Shown: positions 33,396 to 43,909, counted from the stretch's first letter. The stretch is DNA of 61,656 nucleotides from Oscillospiraceae bacterium (GCA_031270605.1 JAISXG010000034.1:1-61656), one strand, 5' to 3'. The notes: generated by a model from the sequence alone, not told the origin. Numbers and translations: made by a program.

Positions 33396-35723
33396 ATGAA
33401 AGCAGTTATTATGGCGGGCGGAATCGGCAACCGGTTGAGGCCGCTCACCTGCACGCTGCCAAAGCCAATGGCGCATCTGTGCGGCACACCTGTTCTGGAA
33501 TATATTCTGGACTTGCTCTCTGCGCACAACTGTGAAGAGGCGGTCATTACGCTCAAATATCTTCCGGATTGTGTGATGGACAATTTTCCTGAAAATGACT
33601 ATAATGGAATAAAGCTGACCTTCAGCATTGAAGAAAAGGCTCTCGGCACGGCGGGGAGCGTGAACCTTGCGGCAAAAAAGTTCGACGAGCCCTTCCTTGT
33701 CATCAGCGGCGACGCTTTGTGCAATTATAACCTGACAGAGATCATGCAATATCATAAGGTAAAGAATGCCGACGCGACTATTGTTTGCACCCAGGTGGAC
33801 GACCCGCGCGAATACGGGCTTGTGAACACCGACGCAGAGGGGAAAATTCAGGGCTTCACCGAAAAGCCCGGCTGGGAGCAGGTTTCGACCAACCTTGCCA
33901 ACACCGGCATCTATGTGCTGAACCCGTCGGTTCTGGGGCATATTGAAGACAATAAAGAATGTGATTTCGCAAACGACGTCTTTCCGGCTATGCTTGAAAG
34001 CAAAGAAAACCTTTATTCATATAATGCGAACGGCTATTGGTGCGACATCGGCGACTTTGAGGCCTATAAAACCTGCCAGTTTGACCTGCTGCGCGGCATT
34101 GAGGGTATCTCTCTGCCAAACCATCAGGACGCGATCAGCCTCAAGACAAAAGCGCCCGCCGGGCACTACACGCTTGTGCCGCCCGTTTATATCGGCGAAG
34201 CCGTGAGCATCGGCAAGGGCTGCGTCATCGGCCCGAACGCGGTGCTCGACGATTCCGTTATCATCGGCGAGAACACGCGAGTGAACAACTCCGTGCTGCT
34301 GCAGGGCGCCTATATCGGCGCGGATGTGCGTATTAATGCGGCAATCATCTGCGAGGATGCCGTCATCAAGCGCAATGCCGATGTGTTTGAGGGCGCCGTG
34401 ATCGGCAGCCAGAGTATCATCGGCGAAAACGCCGCCGTCGGCAACAATGTCTATGTCTGGCCAGAAAAAAACATTCCCGAAAATGCGCGGGTGAACGACA
34501 ATATCCGGGAAGGCAGCCTCGCTTCAGACAGCCTTGACAACGACGCGGTGCGCGGCGAGTCTTTTGCCGAGCTTTCGAGCGAACGGGCCGCGCGCCTTGG
34601 CGCTGCGGTCGGCAGCACAAAGGACGGCCGGCGCGTGGGCATCGGCTCCGACGGCTCCCCCGCATCAAAAACCATCGCCATGGCCGTGACCTCGGGGTTA
34701 CTGTCCACAGGCAGCAGCGTGTGGGATTTCGGCGAATGCTTTCAGTCGCAGCTGAACTTTTTCACATCCTATTGCGAATTGAAGCTCGGCGTTTATGTTT
34801 CGACCATTGACAACTTCACTTCCATTCAGATCGTGGGCGAAAACGCGCTGGTGCTCGGGCGCAAAACCGAGCGCGACATCTCCTCACGCTATAAGCGCAG
34901 GGATTTCATCAAATGCCCCAGCGCCGCGTGCCACGACATCACAGACATGAGCAGCCTGTTTCTGATGTATAAGCGCGAACTGCTCTCACTTGCAAAAGAG
35001 AGCTGTGCGGGGATCCCGGCGACTGTCCGCTGTGAGAACAAGCGCATCTACCGTTATATGACAGACCTGCTCGCAAGCCTCGGCTGCAAAACAGGCGGCG
35101 AACTGACCTTTATTTTTGACGAACAGGGGCAGACCCTTCAGGCCTTTGACGAAAACGGCGACTATGTTTCGGACGAAACACTGCTTTCTGTTTGCTGCAA
35201 CGAAGAGTTCCGGCACGGGCGCGACGTGTTCATCCCCTATGACGCGCCGTCGGTTATTGACAGCATCGCGCACACACACAACCGCAAGGTGCTGCGGCAC
35301 ATGGATTCCACCGCCAATGAAATCAGTGAGGACGCAAAACGCCTGATCTTTGTAAATCTCTGGGCGCGCGACGCGCTGTTTATGACGGTGAAGCTGCTCA
35401 ACCACATGGCCCGAAGCAAAAAAACTCTCTCGGAGCTGGCCGCCGAGCTGCCGAAGTTCCATGTGCAAAAAAAGGTGCTTGAAATCGACATTTCCCCCTC
35501 CCACCTGCTTGCCGTCTTTCAATCCCTCACCGACCAGGCCCCAGACAGGCGTCAGGGCATTGTCATTGCAAGCGACGCGGGCGAAATCCGCCTGACTCCG
35601 GCCAAAAACGGCAAAAGCCTCAAAATCATTTCAGAGGCCTATAATGAAGAAACAGCTCTGGAGCTCTGTGGGGATATTGAAGAAAAAATCAAGTCCGAAT
35701 GCAAAAAATTAAGCGCGGAATAA
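33396..35723 (+). CDS. Sugar nucleotidyltransferase fused to a phosphomannomutase-like domain
   Basis: A 775-residue three-part protein. Residues 1-235 are a nucleotidyltransferase (MAGGIGNRLRPLTCTLPKPM, then ISGDALCNYN and FTEKPG) of the mannose-1-phosphate guanylyltransferase group; ~255-360 are left-handed beta-helix hexapeptides (IGKGCVIGPNAVLDDSVIIG); ~390-775 are phosphohexomutase-like. The expected TxSHNP phosphoserine loop is replaced by VYVSTIDNF, so mutase activity is doubtful. Likely product is GDP-mannose or a similar sugar nucleotide for surface glycans. AAAGGACGGACAT precedes the ATG. Confidence 0.85.
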   Translation: MKAVIMAGGIGNRLRPLTCTLPKPMAHLCGTPVLEYILDLLSAHNCEEAVITLKYLPDCVMDNFPENDYNGIKLTFSIEEKALGTAGSVNLAAKKFDEPFLVISGDALCNYNLTEIMQYHKVKNADATIVCTQVDDPREYGLVNTDAEGKIQGFTEKPGWEQVSTNLANTGIYVLNPSVLGHIEDNKECDFANDVFPAMLESKENLYSYNANGYWCDIGDFEAYKTCQFDLLRGIEGISLPNHQDAISLKTKAPAGHYTLVPPVYIGEAVSIGKGCVIGPNAVLDDSVIIGENTRVNNSVLLQGAYIGADVRINAAIICEDAVIKRNADVFEGAVIGSQSIIGENAAVGNNVYVWPEKNIPENARVNDNIREGSLASDSLDNDAVRGESFAELSSERAARLGAAVGSTKDGRRVGIGSDGSPASKTIAMAVTSGLLSTGSSVWDFGECFQSQLNFFTSYCELKLGVYVSTIDNFTSIQIVGENALVLGRKTERDISSRYKRRDFIKCPSAACHDITDMSSLFLMYKRELLSLAKESCAGIPATVRCENKRIYRYMTDLLASLGCKTGGELTFIFDEQGQTLQAFDENGDYVSDETLLSVCCNEEFRHGRDVFIPYDAPSVIDSIAHTHNRKVLRHMDSTANEISEDAKRLIFVNLWARDALFMTVKLLNHMARSKKTLSELAAELPKFHVQKKVLEIDISPSHLLAVFQSLTDQAPDRRQGIVIASDAGEIRLTPAKNGKSLKIISEAYNEETALELCGDIEEKIKSECKKLSAE

Positions 35724-35785
35724 TGATTTCACAGCTATTCCAACTTCAAGAAAAATGATTTTATATATATTCTACTTCAAGAAAC

Positions 35786-35814
35786 TTGACTAATTAAAAA
35801 AAATCAGGTAATAT
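35786..35814 (+). promoter_or_regulatory. Promoter of the RNase J leader
   Basis: TTGACT and TAATAT separated by 17 bases. Predicted transcription start is near 35821, giving a leader of about 300 bases. Confidence 0.8.
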
Positions 35815-35820
35815 ATAACA

Positions 35821-35990
35821 ATTGGGCAAGTGTTGCCCGCCTCAAAAGCGCTTGTTTGTGCGAACGCGCAACGCCTGTTTTGGATAATTTTGCGCATGCG
35901 GCGTAAAATATCCTGCCTGAGCTGTTCGAATCAAGGCAACAACCTTCCGGACGAAACCGCCATGTTATTGGCGGGTTACATATAAAAATT
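35821..35990 (+). ncRNA. Structured RNA or leader upstream of RNase J
   Basis: The transcript start is followed by TGTTGCCCGCC, which can pair with GGCGGGTTACA 128 bases later (one mismatch, one wobble) and close a branched fold. Inside are GGATA.TTTT.CGC/GCG.AAAATATCC, TGCCT/AGGCA and ACCGCCA/TGGCGGGT stems. A short hairpin GGGCAA/TTGCCC at the 5' end competes with the closing stem. It could be a 5' regulatory leader or an independent small RNA; a 6S-type RNA was considered but not established. Confidence 0.5.
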
Positions 35991-36128
35991 AATGTTAAGG
36001 ATTTATTTTGGTTTTTTATGCCATTTCAAAATTATGATAATGGCGCTTGTTTTGTTGCGGTTAAAAAAGACGCATCACAAAAAAGAGAAGAACATTCGTC
36101 TTCCTTAACAATCATAAGGAGTTTTTGA

Positions 36129-37877
36129 ATGAGTAAAACAAAAAATGACTATGCTTCCGCCAACTACGGAAAAAAGATCACCGGCAAAAGGCGCCCCGCA
36201 AAAAAAACGCCGGCCAAGGCGGTAAAAATCGCCTTTTTGGGCGGCCTGAACGAAATCGGCAAAAACCTCACAGTGTTTGAGTTTGAAGACGATATGATCA
36301 TCCTCGACTGCGGACTTGCGTTCCCGGACACAGACATGCTGGGTGTTGATCTTGTGATCCCGGATTTCAGCTATCTTGAAAAAAATGTTGATAAGATCCG
36401 CGGCATCATTGTCACACACGGGCATGAGGACCATATCGGAGGCCTGCCCTATCTGTTAAAAACAATCAATGTGCCTGTCTATTCGTCAAAACTGACCATC
36501 GGCCTGATCAAAGGCAAGCTCAAGGAGCACAAGCTGCTTGAGCTTGTGACGCTCAACGAAATCGCCGCGCGCGATGTTATCACGCTTGGCAAGTTTTCAG
36601 TTGAAGCGATCCATGTCAACCACTCAATCCCGGATGCGCTGGCTTTTGCGATCAAAACCCCGGCGGGCGTTGTTGTGCACACCGGCGACTTCAAAATCGA
36701 CACCATGCCGATCGACGGCGACGTCATTGACCTCGCGCGTTTTGCGGAGCTCGGCAAGCAGGGGGTCATATGCCTGATGGCAGACTCCACGAACGCGGAG
36801 CGCCCGGGCTACACCGAAAGCGAGAGCACGGTCGGCGAAACCTTTGAAAGCCTGTTTCGCAAGGCGGAGGGCAAGCGCCTGATCGTTGCGTCATTTGCGT
36901 CAAACATCCACCGCGTGCAGCAAATCATCAATGTCGCCGCAAAACTGGGCAGAAAGGTTGCGCTTTCGGGCAGGAGCCTTGAAAATGTGGTTGCCATCAG
37001 CACCGAGCTTGGCTACCTCAGCGTTCCTGACGGTGTTTTGATTTCCATCGATGAGGTCAAAAACAAGGCGGATGACAAGCTTGTCATCATCACGACCGGC
37101 AGCCAGGGCGAGCCGATGTCCGCGCTCACGCGCATGTCCACCTCCGAGCACCGCAAGGTGCAAATCGGCGCGAACGACTTTATTATTATTTCGGCAACGC
37201 CGATTCCCGGCAATGAAAAAACCGTGGGCAAGGTCGTCAACGAGCTGATGAAACTCGGCGCCGAGGTGGTTTATGACCGCATGTATGACGTGCACGTTTC
37301 GGGGCACGCAAAGCAGGAGGAGCTCAAGCTGCTCATGGGGCTTGTGAAACCGAAGTATTTCGTGCCGGTGCACGGCGAACAGAAGCATCTGCGCTTTCAT
37401 GCCGCCCTTGCCGAATCTCTGGGCGTGCCGCATGATAACATTGTGATTGCAGACAACGGGCACGTTCTCTCCGTTTCAAGAAACGAGATCGCGGTTTCGG
37501 GCACGGCGCCCTGCGGCCGTGTGTTTGTGGACGGCTATGGCGTGGGCGACGTGGGCAGCGTTGTGCTGCGCGACCGCAAGCGCCTGTCTGAAGACGGCAT
37601 TATCATCATCTCTGTCGCGGTCGACACCTATACGGGCGATGTCGTGACCGCACCCGAAATTGTTTCAAAGGGCTTTGTGTATGTCAAAGAGTCCGAAGAG
37701 CTGTTCACCATGGCAAAGGACACGGTCTATGATGTGCTTGACAAATTTGCGGATAATTCCTTCAGCGACATGCAGGCCGTCAAAAGCCGCATCCGTGAAG
37801 AGATCGCTCGGCTGATGTATGAAAGAACAAAGCGCTCCCCCATTATTGTTCCAATTATTATGTCCGTCAATTTATAA
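36129..37877 (+). CDS. rnj: Ribonuclease J
   Basis: A 582-residue metallo-beta-lactamase/beta-CASP ribonuclease with endo- and 5'-3' exonuclease activity, central to mRNA decay and rRNA maturation in Bacillota. The basic N-terminal 30 residues are followed by GGLNEIGKN, the zinc motif THGHEDHIGG (96-105), HTGDFKID, ADSTNAERPG, SGHAKQEE and VPVHGEQKHL. It starts with ATG after AAGGAG and is preceded by a ~300-base structured leader, which suggests control at the RNA level. A terminator follows. Confidence 0.96.
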   Translation: MSKTKNDYASANYGKKITGKRRPAKKTPAKAVKIAFLGGLNEIGKNLTVFEFEDDMIILDCGLAFPDTDMLGVDLVIPDFSYLEKNVDKIRGIIVTHGHEDHIGGLPYLLKTINVPVYSSKLTIGLIKGKLKEHKLLELVTLNEIAARDVITLGKFSVEAIHVNHSIPDALAFAIKTPAGVVVHTGDFKIDTMPIDGDVIDLARFAELGKQGVICLMADSTNAERPGYTESESTVGETFESLFRKAEGKRLIVASFASNIHRVQQIINVAAKLGRKVALSGRSLENVVAISTELGYLSVPDGVLISIDEVKNKADDKLVIITTGSQGEPMSALTRMSTSEHRKVQIGANDFIIISATPIPGNEKTVGKVVNELMKLGAEVVYDRMYDVHVSGHAKQEELKLLMGLVKPKYFVPVHGEQKHLRFHAALAESLGVPHDNIVIADNGHVLSVSRNEIAVSGTAPCGRVFVDGYGVGDVGSVVLRDRKRLSEDGIIIISVAVDTYTGDVVTAPEIVSKGFVYVKESEELFTMAKDTVYDVLDKFADNSFSDMQAVKSRIREEIARLMYERTKRSPIIVPIIMSVNL

Positions 37878-37889
37878 TTAAAAAATATG

Positions 37890-37925
37890 AATAGTTAGGG
37901 GATTTCCTCCTAACTATTTTTTTTA
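37890..37925 (+). terminator. Terminator after RNase J
   Basis: ATAGTTAGG and CCTAACTAT stem followed by eight T residues. Confidence 0.9.
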
Positions 37926-38096
37926 TTATTCCGAACCGTAAAAAATAAAGGTATCTTATTGGATATAATATCCTTTACTGAAATTATTAATAAATGGGTG
38001 CGCCCCGCCCCCTGTTTTTATGCATTCCTTTTTCAGGATGCGCCCGCAATGCGGGAAACTGTGTTCACCGACAGCTTTCAGGAAAGGATGATTTGA

Positions 38097-38537
38097 ATGG
38101 AAGTTATTTTAAAGCAAGACGTGAAGGATCTCGGCAAAAAAGGCCAGAAGGTTTCTGTTTCAGACGGCTACGCGAGAAACTTTTTGTTTCCACGCGGCCT
38201 CGCGATGGAAGCGAACACCCAAGCACTCAACGAGCTGAAAAACCGTGAGTCTGCAGAAAAGCACCGCATTGCCGTGGAGCTTGAGCAGGCAAACGCAAAC
38301 GCCGCGAAGCTCAGCGGAAAAACGCTGAAAATTTCGGCGAAGGCCGGCCAGAACGGCAAGCTGTTCGGCTCCGTGACCGCAAAAGAAATTGCGGAAACCA
38401 TCAAAAATAGCTTCGGCATAGAGATCGACAAGCGTAAAATCACAGCTGAGGACATCAAAACCTTCGGCACCTATGAGTGCGAGGTCAAATTCCCTCAAAA
38501 CGTGACTGCCAAACTCTATGTTTTGATTGGCGAATAA
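38097..38537 (+). CDS. rplI: 50S ribosomal protein L9
   Basis: A 146-residue ribosomal protein. The N-terminal domain begins MEVILKQDVKDLGKKGQ and contains the 23S-binding signature DGYARNFLFPRGLA; a long central helix links it to the C-terminal domain (GKLFGSVTAKEIAETI). It is followed 31 bases later by dnaB, the conserved Bacillota order. AGGAAAGGATG gives the ribosome binding site. Confidence 0.97.
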   Translation: MEVILKQDVKDLGKKGQKVSVSDGYARNFLFPRGLAMEANTQALNELKNRESAEKHRIAVELEQANANAAKLSGKTLKISAKAGQNGKLFGSVTAKEIAETIKNSFGIEIDKRKITAEDIKTFGTYECEVKFPQNVTAKLYVLIGE

Positions 38538-38568
38538 TTATTTTTAATCTTGTGCAAATGGTGATTTT

Positions 38569-39954
38569 GTGGAAAACAACCTGAGTTTTGCATATAACGA
38601 AAATCCGGATACATACTACAGTATTGAAGCTGAGCAGGCTGTGCTCGGCTCAATTTTGATGAAGCCGGAGGTGCTCTCCTCCGTCACCGTCATCATTAAG
38701 CCCGAGCACTTTTACCTGCCCCAGCATCGGGCGATTTTCGGCACGATCATCACCCTCGACGCGACCCGCGGCGGCAACATCGACCCGCTTCTGGTGCTCA
38801 ACGCCCTCAAAGGCGACAAGGTTTTTTCAGACACCGACGGCAAAAACTATTTATATCAGCTGGCTGAAAGCGTGCCCACGACGGCAAACGTGGAATCCTA
38901 TGCCAAAATCATCAAAGAAAAATTCTATGTGCGTTCGCTCGTGGACGCGGCGAAGGGCATCATTGAATCCGCCTCTGACGCGTCGCTGACGGCTGAGAAT
39001 ATGCTGGACGCGGCAGAGCAGAGCATCTATGACATCCGCAAGGGCACGGCCGCGACAGGCCCCGCCCTTTTGAAAGATATTATCGTCAATGTATACGGCC
39101 GCCTGCTGGAGCTGACAGGCCCCAACCGTGAGGAGCTGATGGGGCTGCCCTCGGGGTTTGAAGAGCTTGACAAGGTCACGACCGGGCTGAATAAATCCGA
39201 CCTGATTCTCATCGGCGCGCGCCCCGCAATGGGCAAAACGAGCTTCGCGCTGAACCTTGCGCGCAACGTGGCGGTCAAAAGCCGCAAGCGCGTGCTGTTT
39301 TTCTCGCTCGAAATGTCAAAAGAGCAGCTTGCGCAAAGGGTGCTCGCAACAGAGGCGCGCGTTTCAAGCCAAAAAATGCGCAACGGCAGAATCAGCCCCA
39401 AGGAATGGGACCAGCTGCTGGAGGCATCCACCTTTTTGAGCCAGTGCCAGCTCTATTTTGACGACACCTCAAACATCACCGTGCCTGAAATGAAGGCGCG
39501 TATCCGCCGCCTTGGCAACGTGGAATGTATTGTTGTCGACTATCTGCAGCTCATGCAGTCCGCAAAAAGAACGGAAAACCGCGTGCAGGAGGTTTCAGAA
39601 ATTACCCGAAGCCTCAAGCTCATGGCGAAGGATATGATGATTCCTGTCATCACCTGCGCACAGCTCGCCCGAGGAACAGAGCAGCGGGGCAAATCACACA
39701 AGCCGCAGCTTTCGGATTTGCGTGAATCCGGCTCGATCGAGCAGGACGCCGATATTGTCATCATGCTCTACCGCGAGGATTATTATGCGGACGCGGACGA
39801 CGGCGAGCCAAACGACTATGCCCCCCGCGCGCAGCTTTTGGTGCAAAAGAACAGGCACGGCCCCACCGGGATCGTTGAGATGAACTGGAACCCTGAATTC
39901 ACCTTGTTTTCGACTATCGACCGCACAAGAGAGGATCTTCCCCCCGGCGAATAA
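38569..39954 (+). CDS. dnaB: Replicative DNA helicase DnaB
   Basis: A 461-residue hexameric helicase that unwinds DNA at the fork. The N-terminal primase-interacting domain (SIEAEQAVLGSIL) is joined to the RecA-like motor with Walker A GARPAMGKTSFAL (217-229), FSLEMSKEQL, VDYLQLM (Walker B) and the terminal SDLRESGSIEQDAD. The start is a GTG with only a weak site before it, suggesting coupling to rplI translation. Confidence 0.97.
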   Translation: MENNLSFAYNENPDTYYSIEAEQAVLGSILMKPEVLSSVTVIIKPEHFYLPQHRAIFGTIITLDATRGGNIDPLLVLNALKGDKVFSDTDGKNYLYQLAESVPTTANVESYAKIIKEKFYVRSLVDAAKGIIESASDASLTAENMLDAAEQSIYDIRKGTAATGPALLKDIIVNVYGRLLELTGPNREELMGLPSGFEELDKVTTGLNKSDLILIGARPAMGKTSFALNLARNVAVKSRKRVLFFSLEMSKEQLAQRVLATEARVSSQKMRNGRISPKEWDQLLEASTFLSQCQLYFDDTSNITVPEMKARIRRLGNVECIVVDYLQLMQSAKRTENRVQEVSEITRSLKLMAKDMMIPVITCAQLARGTEQRGKSHKPQLSDLRESGSIEQDADIVIMLYREDYYADADDGEPNDYAPRAQLLVQKNRHGPTGIVEMNWNPEFTLFSTIDRTREDLPPGE

Positions 39955-40018
39955 GTTCACTGCCGCAACTCCCCCGCAGCTTTTTTGAGCTTTCAATAAC
40001 ATGAAACGATAAAGGCCT

Positions 40019-41392
40019 ATGGAAACAAAAATTTTCAAAACCATAGAACAACACAACATGCTCCGCAGTGAGCGCGTGATCGTCGCGCTCTCAGGCGGGG
40101 CTGATTCTATGGCGCTGTTATATTTTTTAAACACAAACAAAAGACGGCTTGGCATCAGCCTGCATGCGGTGCATGTCAACCATAACATCCGCGCAAACGA
40201 GGCGTTGCATGACCGGCGATTTGTGGAGGAGTACTGCAAGCAGCACGAGATTCCTCTCACTGTGTTTTCAAAAGACATTCCTGCCATGGCAAAAGAAAGC
40301 GGCGAGGGGCTTGAAGAATGCGGGCGCAGGGTGCGCTATGAACTGCTGCATTCCTTTGATGAGGGCGCGATGATCACAACGGCACACCATTTGAATGACA
40401 GCGCGGAGACCGCTATCTTCAACCTCATCCGCGGCACGGGCCTTGCGGGCCTGCGGGGCATTTTGCCTGTGCGCGGCCGTGTCATCCGCCCCTTGATCGA
40501 CTGCGAAAAAAAAGAAATTTTGGCATATTGCGAAAAAAACGCCATCCCGTTTTGCACGGATTCCACAAACGCAGACCCGGCCTACACGCGCAACAAAATC
40601 CGAGGGGAGCTGCTGCCGCTGTGCGAAGAAATCAACCCGGCATTCCTGGCCGCCTTCGCAAAAAACGCGGAAATTCTTTCAGAAACGGCTGATTTTCTCC
40701 GGCAGGCCGCAGAGGAGCTGTTAAAACAAGCGGCAACAGGCGGCGGCTATCGAGTGCAAACGCTTTTGTCCGCGCACCCCGCCGTGCGCAAAAAAGCCCT
40801 TGCGGACATTGCGCAAACCGTCGCCGGCAAACCCTGCGAACACCGGCACATTGCCCTGCTCGACGCGGTTTTGTCGCCGGGCGGCTGCGTCAATTTGCCG
40901 GGCAACAAAATCCTGTGTTCAGACGGCAAGCTTTTTTTTGAGAGGATCCTTCCCTTCCCCGCCGGCACAAAAAATGAATGTGAAGAATTTTCTGTGCATG
41001 ACTTGAATATCTCTTATAATATTAATAAAAAAACAGTGACCTTCTCAACCGAAAGCGGTGAAGGCATAAACAAATTACAAAAAATTCATAATAAGGTATT
41101 TATTAACAGCATTGATTGTGATACAATATATGGTAGCCTTGTGCTGAGAAGTCGAAAAAACGGGGAATCTGTCCGCCTTTTTGGCAGGGGCTGTACTAAG
41201 TCGCTAAAAAAATTGCTGAATGAGGCAAAAATGCCTGCCCCAGAGCGCGAAGAGCTTGTGATTCTTGCAGACGACGCGGGCATTGTCTGGCTTGAGGGCT
41301 TTGGCGTGAGCGAACACTGCGCCCTTTCACCCGCAACACAGCGGGCATTGAAGGTTGAAATTGCAAAACAGAAAGGTTACAAAAGCTTATGA
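40019..41392 (+). CDS. tilS: tRNA(Ile)-lysidine synthase TilS
   Basis: A 457-residue enzyme that converts the wobble cytidine of tRNA-Ile (CAU) to lysidine. The ATP-pyrophosphatase loop LSGGADS is at residues 24-30, followed by HVNHNIR and TAHHLNDSAETAIFNLIRGTGLAGL. The C-terminal TilS domain includes GESVRLFGRGCTKSLKKLLNE. Its stop overlaps the hpt start (ATGA), so the two are translated together, in the classic tilS-hpt-ftsH order. Confidence 0.95.
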   Translation: METKIFKTIEQHNMLRSERVIVALSGGADSMALLYFLNTNKRRLGISLHAVHVNHNIRANEALHDRRFVEEYCKQHEIPLTVFSKDIPAMAKESGEGLEECGRRVRYELLHSFDEGAMITTAHHLNDSAETAIFNLIRGTGLAGLRGILPVRGRVIRPLIDCEKKEILAYCEKNAIPFCTDSTNADPAYTRNKIRGELLPLCEEINPAFLAAFAKNAEILSETADFLRQAAEELLKQAATGGGYRVQTLLSAHPAVRKKALADIAQTVAGKPCEHRHIALLDAVLSPGGCVNLPGNKILCSDGKLFFERILPFPAGTKNECEEFSVHDLNISYNINKKTVTFSTESGEGINKLQKIHNKVFINSIDCDTIYGSLVLRSRKNGESVRLFGRGCTKSLKKLLNEAKMPAPEREELVILADDAGIVWLEGFGVSEHCALSPATQRALKVEIAKQKGYKSL

Positions 41393-41925
41393 TGGATGAT
41401 ATTAAAGAGGTTCTGTTATCTGAGCAGGCTCTGGCCGAAACGGTTTGTGAAATCGGCAAAAAAATCAGCGAGGACTACCGCGGGAGCGACCTGCTGCTTG
41501 TGAGCGTGCTCAAGGGTTCTGTTGTTTTTATGGCCGATCTCATGCGTGCCATCACCATACCCTGCAGCATTGATTTTATGGCTGTTTCAAGCTATGGCAG
41601 CGGGATCAAAACATCGGGTGTCGTGCGCATTATCAAAGACCTTGACAGTGAAATTGAGGGCAAGGATATTTTGATCGTGGAGGATATTTTAGACAGCGGC
41701 AAGACCCTTTCTTATATTCAGGAGATTCTCATGGCAAGAAACCCCAAAAGCATTCGCATCTGCACCCTTTTGGACAAACCCGAGCGCCGTCAGGTCAGTC
41801 TTGCGGCGGATTACAAAGGCTTCACCGTGCCCGATGAGTTTGTGGTTGGCTATGGCCTTGACTTCGCCGAAAAATACCGCAACCTCCCGTTCGTGGGTGT
41901 CTTAAAACCCGAGGTTTATGAATAA
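41389..41925 (+). CDS. hpt: Hypoxanthine phosphoribosyltransferase
   Basis: A 178-residue purine-salvage enzyme making IMP and GMP from hypoxanthine and guanine with PRPP. The PRPP loop ILIVEDILDSGKTL is near residues 95-108; LLVSVLKGSVVFMADL and DFMAVSSYGSG are the other family blocks. Two ATGs in a row begin the gene within the tilS stop. It lies between tilS and ftsH as in Bacillus. Confidence 0.96.
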   Translation: MMDDIKEVLLSEQALAETVCEIGKKISEDYRGSDLLLVSVLKGSVVFMADLMRAITIPCSIDFMAVSSYGSGIKTSGVVRIIKDLDSEIEGKDILIVEDILDSGKTLSYIQEILMARNPKSIRICTLLDKPERRQVSLAADYKGFTVPDEFVVGYGLDFAEKYRNLPFVGVLKPEVYE

Positions 41926-42037
41926 ACAGCTTCTGTTGCGGCCTGCTTCGCAAAAAATTAAAATCCCGCGGGCAAACCGCACAAACGCTGTTTAAACTTT
42001 TTATATTCGGGAAACATATAGTAGGAGTGATTATTCA

Positions 42038-43909
42038 TTGAATAAGAAAAGCAACTTAAAACAACTGATTCCTTATCTTTTGATCCCCGTGCTGCTTGTG
42101 AGCATGATTGTTTTTTATACCAGAAGCAATCCTGTGAAAAAGGTGGCCTATTCGGAGATCGTCAGTTTGTTTGAAAACGACGAAATCAAAAGCGCCGACT
42201 TCAACCTCAACAGCGGCGCGTTGACATATTATACGCGCAGCGAACCGGACACGGAACAAAAATATACGGTTCCCGCGCCGGCGTATTTTTATGAAGAAAT
42301 TTATTCTGAAGCCACAAAACGAAACGCAAAGCTGCCTGAAGACCAAAAAATCCTTCTCGATGTGGAGGAGTCCAAAACATCCTCATGGATTCTCAGCCTG
42401 CTGCCCACCGTCGTGCTCATCGGCCTGATGGTCGCGGGGCTGTTATATATGTCACGCAAAACAAATCAGGCGCTCATGAACGAGTCAAACCGCGCCATCA
42501 GCTTCGGTAAAGCGCGCGTGACAAACGCAAAAGACAGCAAGCGGAAAACAACGTTTGCTGACGTTGCGGGCGCGGACGAAGAAAAAGCAGAGCTTGCCGA
42601 AATCGTTGATTTTTTGCGCGAGCCGCTCAAGTTCAACGACCTCGGCGCAAGAATTCCCAAGGGCGTGTTGCTTGTCGGCCCTCCCGGCACGGGCAAAACA
42701 CTGCTGGCCCGCGCGGTTGCGGGTGAGGCAAACGTGCCGTTCTTCTCAATTTCCGGCTCCGATTTTGTTGAGATGTATGTCGGCGTCGGCGCTTCAAGGG
42801 TACGCGATTTGTTTGAAACCGCAAAAAAGAACTCCCCTTCTATTATATTCATCGATGAAATCGACGCTGTCGGCCGCCACAGGGGCGCCGGCATGGGCGG
42901 CGGACACGACGAGCGCGAGCAAACGCTTAACCAACTGCTTGTTGAAATGGACGGCTTCGGTGTGAACGAGGGCGTGATCATCATCGCGGCAACAAACCGG
43001 CCGGACATTCTTGACCCCGCGCTCCTGCGTCCCGGCCGTTTCGACCGCCAGGTCACAGTCGGCTACCCCGACGTGAAAGGCCGCGAGGAGATCCTCAAAG
43101 TGCACGCACGCGGCAAGCCCCTGGGCCCGGATGTCGATCTGCAATCCATCGCCCGTTCGACTGTCGGCTTCACGGGCGCGGACCTTGAAAACCTGCTCAA
43201 CGAATCCGCCCTGCTCGCGGCGAGGCGTTCTTTGAAGGCCATCACCATGAAAGAGATTGACGAATCCACCATCAAGGTCATTGTGGGCACAGAGAAAAAG
43301 TCCCACAAGCGCACGCAAAAAGACAAGCAAATCACCGCATATCACGAGGCGGGACACGCCGTGACCACATTTTTCCTTCCCAGTCAGGATCCGGTTTATC
43401 AGGTTTCCATCATCCCCCGCGGTATGGCGGCCGGCTTCACCATGTCTATGCCGCAGGAGGACAAACAGCACATGCCGAAAAGCGAGATGCTTGAGAGCAT
43501 TGAGGTTCTGCTTTCGGGCCGCGCGGCCGAAGCGATTGTCTTTGGCGACATCTGCACGGGCGCATCCAACGACATTGAGCGCGCAACCGAAACCGCGCGC
43601 AACATGGTTACAAAATACGGCATGAGCGACGAGCTCGGCCCCATCGCGTTCGGTACGGGCCATGACGAGGTCTTTCTCGGCAAGGACTACGGCAATGTGC
43701 GCAACTATTCTGAAACCGTCGCGTCAAAAATTGATGCAGAGGTTGAAAAAATTGTTTCAACCGCCTATGAGAAGGCGCTCGCATTGTTAAAAGAGCACCT
43801 CAATAAGCTCAAGAACGTGGCCGAATACCTGATCGTTCATGAAAAGATGGACGGTGACAAGTTCAAAGAACTCATGCAGTTTGATCATTTGATTACCGAT
43901 TTCAGCTAA
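42038..43909 (+). CDS. ftsH: ATP-dependent zinc metalloprotease FtsH
   Basis: A 623-residue membrane protease. Two TM helices (about 10-27 and 116-138) flank an extracytoplasmic domain; the AAA module has Walker A GPPGTGKT (214-221), [13 protein letters not shown] and the second-region [17 protein letters not shown]; the protease domain has the zinc site HEAGH. It degrades unassembled or damaged membrane proteins and influences sporulation. TTG is the start, preceded by AGGAGTG. It closes the tilS-hpt-ftsH cluster. Confidence 0.97.
   Translation: MNKKSNLKQLIPYLLIPVLLVSMIVFYTRSNPVKKVAYSEIVSLFENDEIKSADFNLNSGALTYYTRSEPDTEQKYTVPAPAYFYEEIYSEATKRNAKLPEDQKILLDVEESKTSSWILSLLPTVVLIGLMVAGLLYMSRKTNQALMNESNRAISFGKARVTNAKDSKRKTTFADVAGADEEKAELAEIVDFLREPLKFNDLGARIPKGVLLVGPPGTGKTLLARAVAGEANVPFFSISGSDFVEMYVGVGASRVRDLFETAKKNSPSIIFIDEIDAVGRHRGAGMGGGHDEREQTLNQLLVEMDGFGVNEGVIIIAATNRPDILDPALLRPGRFDRQVTVGYPDVKGREEILKVHARGKPLGPDVDLQSIARSTVGFTGADLENLLNESALLAARRSLKAITMKEIDESTIKVIVGTEKKSHKRTQKDKQITAYHEAGHAVTTFFLPSQDPVYQVSIIPRGMAAGFTMSMPQEDKQHMPKSEMLESIEVLLSGRAAEAIVFGDICTGASNDIERATETARNMVTKYGMSDELGPIAFGTGHDEVFLGKDYGNVRNYSETVASKIDAEVEKIVSTAYEKALALLKEHLNKLKNVAEYLIVHEKMDGDKFKELMQFDHLITDFS

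Noticed and set aside
35821-35990. 6S RNA call for the RNase J leader
   Set aside because: CTGAGCTGTTCG resembles the 5' part of 6S RNA, but I could not find the matching 3' closing strand, so the class is left open.
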